Positions 15,840-21,352 of a stretch of DNA of 21,352 nt are shown piece by piece. The notes under the pieces were generated by a model. The model was not told where the DNA came from, ran no database searches, and saw only the letters and a program-made list of their open reading frames with translations. A program made the position numbers and the translations under genes. Each line of letters opens with the position of its first letter. Positions within the stretch are counted from its first letter, which is position 1. Origin of the DNA: DATEPR01 sp036279295 (lineage in GTDB: Bacteria; Actinomycetota; Actinomycetes; Mycobacteriales; Pseudonocardiaceae); assembly GCA_036279295.1 (NCBI GenBank), contig DASUJK010000387.1:1-21352 (forward strand). The letters are read 5' to 3'.

Positions 15840-17050
15840 GCCCGGCTGAGCCATTACTGGTGCGCGATGTCCGCCTTGTCGACGGCGCCGGTGCGCCGGC
15901 CCGCACCGGCGTCTCGGTCCTGGTGGACCGCGGCCGGTTCGAGTGGATCGGGCCGACCGAGCAGGCACCGGCGGTCGCTGCGCACGCGGTCATCGAGGCC
16001 GGGGGCCGCAGCCTGCTGCCAGGGCTGATCAACTCGCACGTGCACCTGTGCAACGACGGCAGTCCCGACCTCGCCGAGCAGGTCCGCACCGACTCGGTGC
16101 CGATGGCGTCGCTGCGGGCGGCGAAGATGGCCGAGTTGACCTTGCACAGTGGTGTGACCAGCGTGCGGGACTGCGGTGCTGCCAGCAGCATCGTGATCGA
16201 ACTGGGCCGGGCCATCGAAGCCGGGATGATCGTCGGCCCGAGGGTGGTGGCGGCCGGCCGGGTGATCACGATGACCGGTGGGCACGGCCATTTCATCGGC
16301 CGCGAGGCGGACGGCGTGGACGAAGTCCGCAAAGCGACCAGGGCCGAGTTGAAGGAAGGCGCGGCGTTCATCAAAGTGATGGCGACCGGCGGTGTGCTGA
16401 CGGCCGGGGTGGATCCGCGGAACACGTCATTGCAGGAGGAAGAACTCGCCGTTGTGGCGCGGGAGGCGCACAACGCGGGACGCCGGGTGGCCACGCACGC
16501 GATCGGCACGGCGGGAATTCGTAACGCCCTGCTGGCCGGCATCGACTCGATCGAGCACGGGATGCGGCTGGACGACGAGACGCTCCAGTTGGCGTTGGAC
16601 CAGGGTGCGTTCCTGGTGCCGACGCTGATGGCGGTGCGGCGGATCATCGAAGCGCGCGGGCGCGTCCCGGAGTGGGTGGCCGACAAGGCCGAACGGGAGG
16701 CCGAGCACGGCCGGGCGAGTTTCGTGGCCGCGGTGCGGTCCGGCATGAAGATCGCGGCCGGCACCGACGCCGGCACGCCGTACAACCCGCACGACGACCT
16801 GGCGGCGGAACTGGCACAGATGGTCGACCTTGGGCTCACACCCATGCAGGCGATCGTGGCGGCGACCCGGAACGCCGCGGAGAACATGGACGTGCTGCAC
16901 GCCGTGGGCACCGTCGAGTTGGGCAAGCGGGCGGACCTCGTGCTCGTCGACGGCGACCCGACCGAGGACATCACCGCGGCCGCCCGCGTTGTCCTGGTCG
17001 CCAAGGACGGTGTGGTCGTGCGCGACGACCTGCCGGCCAGCGTGGCGTAG
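15836..17050 (+). CDS. Metal-dependent amidohydrolase, prolidase-like (Xaa-Pro/Xaa-Arg dipeptidase group)
   Basis: The 404-residue protein is an amidohydrolase-superfamily enzyme of the imidazolonepropionase-like/prolidase group. Binuclear metal ligands are visible: His68 and His70 (NSHVHL), Lys180 (FIKVMATGG, probably carboxylated), His221 (ATHAIG), His241 (IEHG) and Asp311 (GTDAGTP). N- and C-terminal strands form the small beta-sandwich, ending GKRADLVLVDGDP. Characterised relatives hydrolyse Xaa-Pro or Xaa-Arg/Lys dipeptides. As the last gene of the operon, overlapping the iminopeptidase stop (ATGA), it would finish degradation of imported peptides. No signal peptide is seen. Other amide or cyclic substrates, such as cyclic dipeptides, cannot be ruled out. 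Confidence 0.87.
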   Translation: MSPAEPLLVRDVRLVDGAGAPARTGVSVLVDRGRFEWIGPTEQAPAVAAHAVIEAGGRSLLPGLINSHVHLCNDGSPDLAEQVRTDSVPMASLRAAKMAELTLHSGVTSVRDCGAASSIVIELGRAIEAGMIVGPRVVAAGRVITMTGGHGHFIGREADGVDEVRKATRAELKEGAAFIKVMATGGVLTAGVDPRNTSLQEEELAVVAREAHNAGRRVATHAIGTAGIRNALLAGIDSIEHGMRLDDETLQLALDQGAFLVPTLMAVRRIIEARGRVPEWVADKAEREAEHGRASFVAAVRSGMKIAAGTDAGTPYNPHDDLAAELAQMVDLGLTPMQAIVAATRNAAENMDVLHAVGTVELGKRADLVLVDGDPTEDITAAARVVLVAKDGVVVRDDLPASVA

Positions 17051-17063
17051 GTCCTCAGCGGAC

Positions 17064-17092
17064 CGCCCGGCCGACACGTTGCCGGCCGGGCG
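17064..17092. terminator. Strong hairpin between convergent genes
   Basis: A perfect 10-base inverted repeat, CGCCCGGCCG and CGGCCGGGCG, surrounds a 9-base loop. It lies 13 bases after the operon's last stop and 1 base before the stop of the convergent VOC gene, so it can serve both directions. There is no T-run, as is usual for actinobacterial terminators. Confidence 0.75.
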
Positions 17093-17093
17093 A

Positions 17094-17537
17094 TCAGTTG
17101 ATGTCGAACTCGTTCCCTTCCGGGTCCCGCATGCCGACGGCGTAGTGGTCGACGCCTTCCTCGTACATGACGACCGCTCTGGTGGCGCCGAGGCCGACCA
17201 GGCGGTCGGCTTCGGCGTCCACCCGGTGCTGCCGCGTCAAGATCGGATCGGCCCGGTCGCCGCTGGCGTGGATGTCGATGTGCAGCCGGTTCTTCACGGT
17301 CTTCTGGTCCGGCACAGCGTGGAACCAGATGGCCGGTCCGCCACCGTGCGGGTCGCTGATCCGGTCCGCTCCGCCGGTCACCAGCTCATCCGGCAGCCCC
17401 AGGTCGCGGTAGTAGTCGTCCCAGGTGCGGAAACCGGTCGGGGGCGGCGCGAGTTCGTAGCGCAGTGCCGCGGCCCAGAAGTTGGCCTGGCGGTCGGGGT
17501 CGGCGCAGTCGATCACCAGCTGGTAGCGGACGGACAT
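17094..17537 (-). CDS. VOC-family protein (glyoxalase-like domain)
   Basis: The 147-residue protein has the glyoxalase-like fold seen in many stand-alone actinobacterial VOC proteins. It opens with YQLVIDCADPDRQANFWAAAL, has a central LHIDIHASG strand with a probable metal-binding histidine near residue 86, and ends with the characteristic MRDPEGNEFDI, containing the probable Glu ligand. AAGGGAA lies 5 bases upstream of ATG 17537. It is convergent with the peptide operon and separated from it by a hairpin, so it is an independent unit. Function is unknown; relatives are usually annotated only by fold. Confidence 0.85.
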   Translation of the reverse strand: MSVRYQLVIDCADPDRQANFWAAALRYELAPPPTGFRTWDDYYRDLGLPDELVTGGADRISDPHGGGPAIWFHAVPDQKTVKNRLHIDIHASGDRADPILTRQHRVDAEADRLVGLGATRAVVMYEEGVDHYAVGMRDPEGNEFDIN

Positions 17538-17600
17538 CAGGTTCCCTTCGCGGCGTTGTCCGCGATCGTGTCACCTGGGGCCGACAGTTGCGGTCGACAC

Positions 17601-17637
17601 CGCTCGCCGGGCGACCCCGTGGTCCACCCGGCGAGCG
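17601..17637 (-). terminator. Hairpin terminator of the broken methyltransferase gene
   Basis: An 11-base perfect inverted repeat (CGCTCGCCGGG with CCCGGCGAGCG) encloses a loop that itself pairs GACC with GGTC. It starts 6 bases beyond the ancestral stop codon at 17644-17646 of the methyltransferase frame. This supports that stop, rather than the later one reached after the frameshift, as the true gene end. Confidence 0.7.
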
Positions 17638-17643
17638 TTGTGG

Positions 17644-18341
17644 TTACGGCCTGGCCTCGTAGACCAGGTTGAACAGCGTCTCGGCCACCTGCGGAACCGG
17701 GTGAACCCGGCGTCGGTCGTCACCTGCCGGATGGCGGCCACACCGGCCCGCGCGCCCAGCGAGTAGCCACCCGGCTGGGACAGGCTGTTGGGCACGCACA
17801 GGAAGCCGGAGAACGAGTAGTACGCCCTGCCGACCGGGTTCAGGTTGCCCTCCAACGTGGCCGTCGCCGCGGGCTCCACGATCATCCACGTGCCACCAGG
17901 ACCGAGCGCCTCGCGGATGTGCCGGGCGGCGCCGACCGGGTCGCCCGTGTCGTGCAGACAGTCGAACGTCGTCACCAGGTCGTAGCCGGTGCCGGTGAAC
18001 GTCTGGGCCGACGCCACCTCGAACGACGTCCGGCTCGTGACCCCGGCGTCCGCCGCACGTGCCCCGGCCCGCAGTTTCGCCTCCACGCCGTCCAGTGCGG
18101 GAACCGCCTCGGTGATCTTCGGTTCGGCCTTGAGCGCGCCGAGCGCCAGCGCGAACGCGCCCGGCAGATACACCTGACCGTCCGGATTGGCCAGTGCGAA
18201 CGCCTGTTCCTCGGTCATCGTGCACCGCTGCGTAGCGGGGTCGTGGCCGATGTAGCCGCCGGCCGCCTGGCCGCCCAGCCATTCACTGATGTATCTCGGG
18301 TCGCAGCCCGCTCGTTCGGCCAGGTCCTTGGCCGTCATCGT
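17644..18341 (-). pseudogene. Broken SAM-dependent methyltransferase (winged-helix plus Rossmann type)
   Basis: The minus-strand frame encodes pieces of a class I methyltransferase with an N-terminal winged helix. These are MTAKDLAERAGCDPRYISEW, the AFALANPDG segment, TSRTSFEVASAQTF, YDLVTTFDCLHDTGDP, GPGGTWMIVEP and NLNPVGRAYYSFS. It is damaged in four ways. The N-terminus is gone before MTAKD. About 18105 an in-frame deletion joins KITEA directly to VPALDG. About 18058 another removes the SAM-binding glycine motif, joining LRAGAR to AADAG. Near 17688 one base is missing, because restoring a G turns RRWPRR into RRVAETLFNLVYEARP and a stop at 17644. Loss of motif I means it cannot bind SAM. 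The expected intact sequence is recalled from the family, not aligned. Confidence 0.75.
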
Positions 18342-18576
18342 CGCCCAGCGCGGCACGCAACCGACTGACCAGGGTGGCCACGTTGTCGGCCGGCCTGCGC
18401 GGTGGGTTGTCCGACCACAGGACGTCGACGATCCGGTCGACCGGCACCCTGCGCTCGCTGTTGACGGCGAGGAGCGTCAGCAAACGGCGGGCCTTGCGGC
18501 TGTCCAGCCCACTGTCGGCCGTGCCGTCGCGGGCGACGGCGAACGAGCCTGCCAGCCGGATGGTGACCCCCGCCAT
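18338..18576 (-). pseudogene. Truncated SARP/AfsR-type regulator: N-terminal DNA-binding domain only
   Basis: From ATG 18576 the minus strand encodes about 80 residues of an OmpR-type winged helix as found at the N-terminus of SARP/AfsR regulators. Visible parts are VTIRLAGSFAVARDG, KARRLLTLLAVNSERRVPVD, DVLWSDNPPRRPADNV and SRLRAALGD. The family continues with the rest of the wing and a BTAD domain; here, after ALGDD, the sequence passes directly into the methyltransferase remnant in another frame. The frame then runs out at 18283. Intact SARPs activate antibiotic clusters. The truncated product lacks the second half of the wing and the activation domain, so it is probably inactive. Confidence 0.75.
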
Positions 18577-18594
18577 CGGCCGCCGACGGGCGTT

Positions 18595-18636
18595 ACCCGC
18601 AGGGATTCACGCGGGTCGGGGCCGCTCCGATCCCCG
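18595..18636 (-). terminator. Two small hairpins after the GerW-like gene
   Basis: ACCCGC/GCGGGT (18595-18600 with 18611-18616) and CGGGG/CCCCG (18617-18621 with 18632-18636) are adjacent inverted repeats just downstream of the GerW-like gene's stop at 18648. They may form a weak terminator; stems are only 6 and 5 bases. Confidence 0.35.
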
Positions 18637-18647
18637 TGGCTGGTCGA

Positions 18648-18983
18648 TCAGCGCGCCCGGGCCTCGGCTCGGGCGGCCTTCCGGCGGCGTGCCCTGCGCA
18701 TCATGACGACAACGCCGGTCACGGCCACCACCACGACGATGAGGTTCACGTCCACGGCGGGGATCCAGCGCACCCGGCCGTCACGGATCACGTAGGCGCC
18801 GACCGGCGCGGCCAGCATGCCCAGTCCGCCCGCGGACGAGCCGTCCGCGAGCTGCTCACCGCCACCGCCGCCATACACCCGGGCGACCCCGATCACGGTC
18901 GTGCCGGCCCGCTCCACCGGCTCGGCGAAGACCTGTCCCGCTGAGACGGCGCTGCGCACCGCCGCCAATACGCCACTTGTCAT
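18648..18983 (-). CDS. GerW/YtfJ-family sporulation-type protein with C-terminal membrane segment
   Basis: The 111-residue product begins at ATG 18983, preceded by GGAGAG; an in-frame start further upstream would add a non-family leader. It has the GerW/YtfJ core: FAEPVERAGTTVIGVARV, a glycine-rich loop (GGGGGEQ), GGLGMLAAPVGAYVI and VRWIPAVDVN. Then comes a membrane segment (about 79-95, LIVVVVAVTGVVVMM) and a very basic tail rich in Arg, Lys and Ala. The family is tied to spore or germination functions in Firmicutes and is widespread with unknown role in actinobacteria. It is divergent from the DNA glycosylase gene, 94 bases apart. Confidence 0.82.
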   Translation of the reverse strand: MTSGVLAAVRSAVSAGQVFAEPVERAGTTVIGVARVYGGGGGEQLADGSSAGGLGMLAAPVGAYVIRDGRVRWIPAVDVNLIVVVVAVTGVVVMMRRARRRKAARAEARAR

Positions 18984-19077
18984 GTCGCTCTCCGTCGTCT
19001 CGGTGTGCGTGCGTGACCATGATTGCGTAGTCGGCGTCGTAGCGTGTTGCGCATGGGTTCGAACGAGGGAGTCGTCG

Positions 19078-19881
19078 GTGCCTGAGCTGCCCGAGGCGGA
19101 GTTCGCCCGCTCGGTGATCGAGCGGGCCGCGCTGGGCCGGTCGATCACCGACGTGGACGACTCCGATGCCTATGTGTGTCGGCCGCATCGACCCGGCCAG
19201 ATTCGCGGCGCGCTGATCGGGCGGCAGCTCACGGCCGCGCATCGGCGGGGCAAGTCGATGTGGTGTGAAACCGATGGCGGGCCGACGCTCGGACTGCACC
19301 TGGGAATGTCCGGGAAGATCGTGGTCGCTGATCCGGACGGAACAGAAATCGACGGTGGCGACTATTGGGAGGGCAGGCGCGCGCCCGGTGACTACAGTTG
19401 GTCGCGCTTTTCGCTGACGTTCCAGGACGGCGGCAGCCTGATGCTGGTCGACCCGCGTCGCCTTGGCCGTGTCGTGCTCGATCCCGCGTTGAGCGACCTC
19501 GGCCCGGATGTCGCGACGATCCGGGCAGGCGAGTTTCGGGCCGCCATCACCAGGGGTACCGCACCCGTCAAGGCCAGGCTGCTGGACCAGCACGCGATCG
19601 CCGGGATCGGCAACCTGCTCGCGGACGAAATCCTGTGGCAGGCTCGCGTTCACCCCGCTCGTCCGGTCGACGAGCTCGGTGGCCCCGACATCGAGCGACT
19701 CCTGCGTGCCACTCGTCGTGCGGTGTCCGCCGCGCTGAAGCACGGCGGAGTGCACACGCTCGACGTCATACCGTTCCGGAAACCCGGCGCACGGTGCCCG
19801 CGTGACCACGCCCCGATGATGATGGGAAAGGTCGGCGGACGCACCAGTTGGTGGTGCGGTGCGGAACAGCGCCAATTGTGA
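19078..19881 (+). CDS. Fpg/Nei-family DNA glycosylase/AP lyase with altered zinc finger
   Basis: The 267-residue protein is a base-excision repair glycosylase. GTG 19078 is required because it leaves PELPE at the N-terminus, placing the catalytic proline directly after the initiator Met, with Glu3 following. Lys59 (RRGKSMW) is the beta-hairpin lysine, LGMSGK near 75-80 and VDPRRLG near 124-130 are family segments, and the H2TH element is AIAGIGNLLADEILWQARVHP (about 173-193) with Asn179. The C-terminal finger is unusual: instead of four cysteines it has Cys240 and Cys260 only, with Asp243 and Glu263 at the other two positions, yet the DNA-contacting GGRTSWW loop remains. GAGGGAG precedes the start. 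Substrate preference, 8-oxoguanine or oxidised pyrimidines, is undetermined. Confidence 0.9.
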   Translation: MPELPEAEFARSVIERAALGRSITDVDDSDAYVCRPHRPGQIRGALIGRQLTAAHRRGKSMWCETDGGPTLGLHLGMSGKIVVADPDGTEIDGGDYWEGRRAPGDYSWSRFSLTFQDGGSLMLVDPRRLGRVVLDPALSDLGPDVATIRAGEFRAAITRGTAPVKARLLDQHAIAGIGNLLADEILWQARVHPARPVDELGGPDIERLLRATRRAVSAALKHGGVHTLDVIPFRKPGARCPRDHAPMMMGKVGGRTSWWCGAEQRQL

Positions 19882-19884
19882 CAA

Positions 19885-19898
19885 AAGCAGAACTGCTT
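19885..19898. repeat. Short inverted repeat after the glycosylase gene
   Basis: AAGCAG and CTGCTT are separated by two bases in an AT-richer spacer 3 bases after the glycosylase stop. It could be a weak terminator or a small operator; the stem is too short to decide. Confidence 0.25.
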
Positions 19899-19970
19899 CT
19901 ATTGCTTCGGTGACAAGATCGGCATGCCGGCCTTCCGGAATTCTGGTCACCGGCCGTATGGTTGCCGACC

Positions 19971-20494
19971 ATGCGCAGGCATGTAGTTCGCACATTGTTG
20001 ACCGTTGTCGCCGCCGTGTTCGCCGTCGCACTCGCCGCCGGGCAGGCATTCGCCGCTCCGACGATCACGATCACCGGAGCGAACACGGCATTCGCCGCGT
20101 CCGGACCCGTGAAAGTCACCGATGTCAACAGTGGGCTGAGCTTCTCCTGCACGCTCGGTCCGCGCGGCAGCCTGGCCAACGTCACACACGCCCCGTTGCC
20201 GTACGCCACCGTCCAGTCGGGTGGGGCGCCGCATTCCATCCAGGCCGTGGGTCTCAGAGCGCAGGCACCGGTGGCGCGCTGCCGCACGTCACGATCATGA
20301 CGTGCGGATTCTCCGTCGCTGGTGCCGCCGGTTTCACCTGGACGAACGGGACCAGCGGTCAACTGAAGTTCACCGGCACCGGCACGCTGCACCCCGGTTC
20401 CGTCGCTGGCTGCCCCGGTCTCGTGAACACCGGCGACGTGCTGCGGCTGACCGGCACCCTCAGCGCCACGGCCTCCGTCATGATGGGTCCGTGA
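19971..20494 (+). pseudogene. Frameshifted secreted protein gene of unknown function
   Basis: ATG 19971 opens a clear Sec signal peptide (MRRHVVRTLL..., hydrophobic to about residue 24, cleavage near AFA-AP). A mature part follows with GANTAFAASGPVKVTDVNSG and LSFSCTLGPRG. After HSIQAVGL (about 20255) this frame degrades and stops at 20300. Family-like sequence continues in another frame from about 20264: GTGGALPHVTI, GFSVAGAAG, LKFTGTGTLHPGSVAGCPGL and VNTGDVLRLTGTLS, ending at TGA 20494. The two halves match the start and end of a secreted actinobacterial family of about 200 residues. The middle appears deleted with a change of frame. A sequencing error alone would not explain the missing middle. 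There is no strong ribosome site. Confidence 0.6.
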
Positions 20495-20512
20495 CGTCGC
20501 GCCAGATCGGGA

Positions 20513-20995
20513 TCAGCGCGGAGGCGCCGACAGGATCTGGACGGCGAGCCGTTCGGTGATGCCCAGTCGAGGCGCCGTCTGCCGGGCCCGCTCGGCGATC
20601 CGGCCGGGGCTCAGGCCCATGTCGTGGTAGAGCCGGACCAGCTTCTCCTGCTGCGCGGTCCACGGCCGGGCAGCGGGCTGTGGTGCCGGGCGCCTCGGCG
20701 GCTGTACGGCGGCCGGTGACCCCGCAACCGGGGACCGGTAGTCCAGGCCCAGCCCGGTGTCCTTCGTCGACAGTTCGCCTGCCTCACCACGGCGGCGAAC
20801 CTCATCGGCGTCGCCGGTCACGATGATCTCGGCGCCCTTGTTCGTGCCGAGCACGGTCACCCGCAGGCCCCGATTGTGCTTGCGTTGACAGGTGTCCTTC
20901 GTGCAGTAGGTGTAACCCAGCTCGGCCCGCCCGGCGGGCAGTTCGTCGCCACATTCCACGCAGTGTGTCGTCTCGGTCGTCGCGACCACCTCCAC
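20513..20995 (-). CDS. Zinc-ribbon protein with C-terminal HTH-like region, function unknown
   Basis: The 160-residue protein is not assigned to a named family. The N-terminus holds a probable zinc site, Cys12-x2-Cys15 and Cys31-x4-Cys36 (HCVECGDELPAG..., YTYCTKDTC), like the small fingers of cytoplasmic nucleic-acid-binding proteins. A short strand-rich region follows (GLRVTVLGTNKGAEIIVTG), then a Pro/Ala-rich linker (about 85-110). The C-terminal helical part, starting WTAQQEKLVRLYHDMGLSPG near 111 and continuing to LAVQILSAPP, looks like a helix-turn-helix. GTG 20995 is used; GTG 20989 is an alternative, and neither has a strong ribosome site. A DNA- or RNA-binding role is inferred. It stands alone, convergent with the broken secreted gene. 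Confidence 0.7.
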   Translation of the reverse strand: MEVVATTETTHCVECGDELPAGRAELGYTYCTKDTCQRKHNRGLRVTVLGTNKGAEIIVTGDADEVRRRGEAGELSTKDTGLGLDYRSPVAGSPAAVQPPRRPAPQPAARPWTAQQEKLVRLYHDMGLSPGRIAERARQTAPRLGITERLAVQILSAPPR

Positions 20996-21096
20996 CAGCT
21001 ACAACGCCGCGTCGGGGTGCGTTCTTCCGGTTGGCGGTAAAGGCAATTGGAACAGTTCAAGCCCGCTGACGAAATCCAGTTGCCAATGAAGACGAT

Positions 21097-21315
21097 ATGG
21101 ATGGCGATTGCCGCACGGCGGCGACTTCGGTGACCACGACAGACCCACCGACGACGAAGACGGTCGGTCTGCGTGCAGCCTGCCGGTGGCCGCACACGAC
21201 CGGCTGTTCGTACGCGCAGGCCTACGCTGCGTGGGCACAGCGCGGCTACCCGGCGAACTGGTCGGCGACGAACGACGGCTATCCGTGCCAGCGCTCGTAC
21301 CGCATGCAGCACTGA
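21097..21315 (+). CDS. Doubtful small ORF, possible remnant of a secreted Cys/aromatic-rich protein
   Basis: The segment from 20996 to the right edge holds no well-supported gene. The best candidate encodes 72 residues with a Thr/Pro-rich stretch (SVTTTDPPTTK) and a C-terminal piece, GCSYAQAYAAWAQRGYPANW, then NDGYPCQRSYR, whose two cysteines and aromatic residues look selected. ATG 21086 in a different frame gives MKTIWMAIAA, the possible beginning of a signal peptide, before hitting a stop, so the original gene may be frameshifted. A 13-base near-palindrome (GCTGTC-C-GACAGC, 21316-21328) follows the stop directly. No ribosome site is convincing. Confidence 0.3.
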   Translation: MDGDCRTAATSVTTTDPPTTKTVGLRAACRWPHTTGCSYAQAYAAWAQRGYPANWSATNDGYPCQRSYRMQH

Positions 21316-21352
21316 GCTGTCCGACAGCGCGACCCGAGTGGTACACAGTGGA

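Noticed and set aside
14163..15968. A 601-codon minus-strand open frame opposite the two hydrolase genes
   Set aside because: It spans several plus-strand genes with intact catalytic triads, has no recognisable domain and no credible ribosome site.
19057..19064. GTTCGAAC palindrome before the DNA glycosylase, considered as an SOS box
   Set aside because: Actinobacterial LexA boxes are GAAC-N4-GTTC; here the half-sites are in the opposite order with no spacer, so it is just a palindrome.
1..21352. Search for tRNA, rRNA, CRISPR arrays, insertion sequences, integrases or phage genes
   Set aside because: No repeat-spacer pattern, transposase or integrase motifs, or cloverleaf-like segment was found by eye; gene losses are seen without a mobile element next to them.

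Overview
This is a high-GC actinobacterial chromosome segment. GTG starts are common, and the genes include an F420-type luciferase-like oxidoreductase, a SARP-type regulator remnant, a GerW-like sporulation protein and a proteobacterial-unlike fused permease/ATPase. The style fits a Pseudonocardiales-type actinomycete (relatives of Amycolatopsis, Kutzneria or Lentzea). That placement is inferred from gene content, not from a marker gene.

Region 1 (1-6085, + strand) is one tightly packed catabolic-looking operon whose 5' end lies outside the window. It runs: end of an unidentified gene, LLM-family F420-type oxidoreductase, VOC protein, cupin, aldehyde dehydrogenase, mandelate-racemase/enolase-superfamily enzyme, a thiolase-fold protein with no catalytic cysteines, and its DUF35 OB-fold/zinc-ribbon partner. 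Most junctions are ATGA-type overlaps. The last two genes resemble the Ltp2/ChsH2-DUF35 retro-aldolase arrangement. The substrate is unknown.

Region 2 (about 6020-6570) is a decayed minus-strand gene. It abuts the DUF35 gene so closely that its reading frame runs into it, which marks an old recombination or deletion junction.

Region 3 (6572-17050) is a peptide uptake and hydrolysis locus. A divergent XRE-cupin regulator faces an operon for a lipoprotein peptide-binding protein, a DppB-like permease, a DppC-DppD fused permease/ATPase, a DppF-like ATPase, an S9 prolyl-oligopeptidase-family peptidase, a proline-iminopeptidase-like hydrolase and a prolidase-like amidohydrolase. The 276-base divergent region holds candidate promoters in both directions and an 18-base inverted repeat that could be the regulator's operator. 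A strong hairpin ends the operon at 17064-17092.

Region 4 (17094-21352) is a patchwork of intact housekeeping-type genes and broken ones. The intact genes are a minus-strand VOC protein, a GerW-like membrane protein, a divergent Fpg/Nei-family DNA glycosylase with an altered zinc finger, and a zinc-ribbon plus HTH-like protein. The broken ones are a methyltransferase that lost its SAM-binding motif and is frameshifted, a SARP N-terminal domain fused to it, a frameshifted secreted protein, and a doubtful small ORF at the right edge. I see no tRNA, rRNA, CRISPR array, insertion sequence or phage gene.
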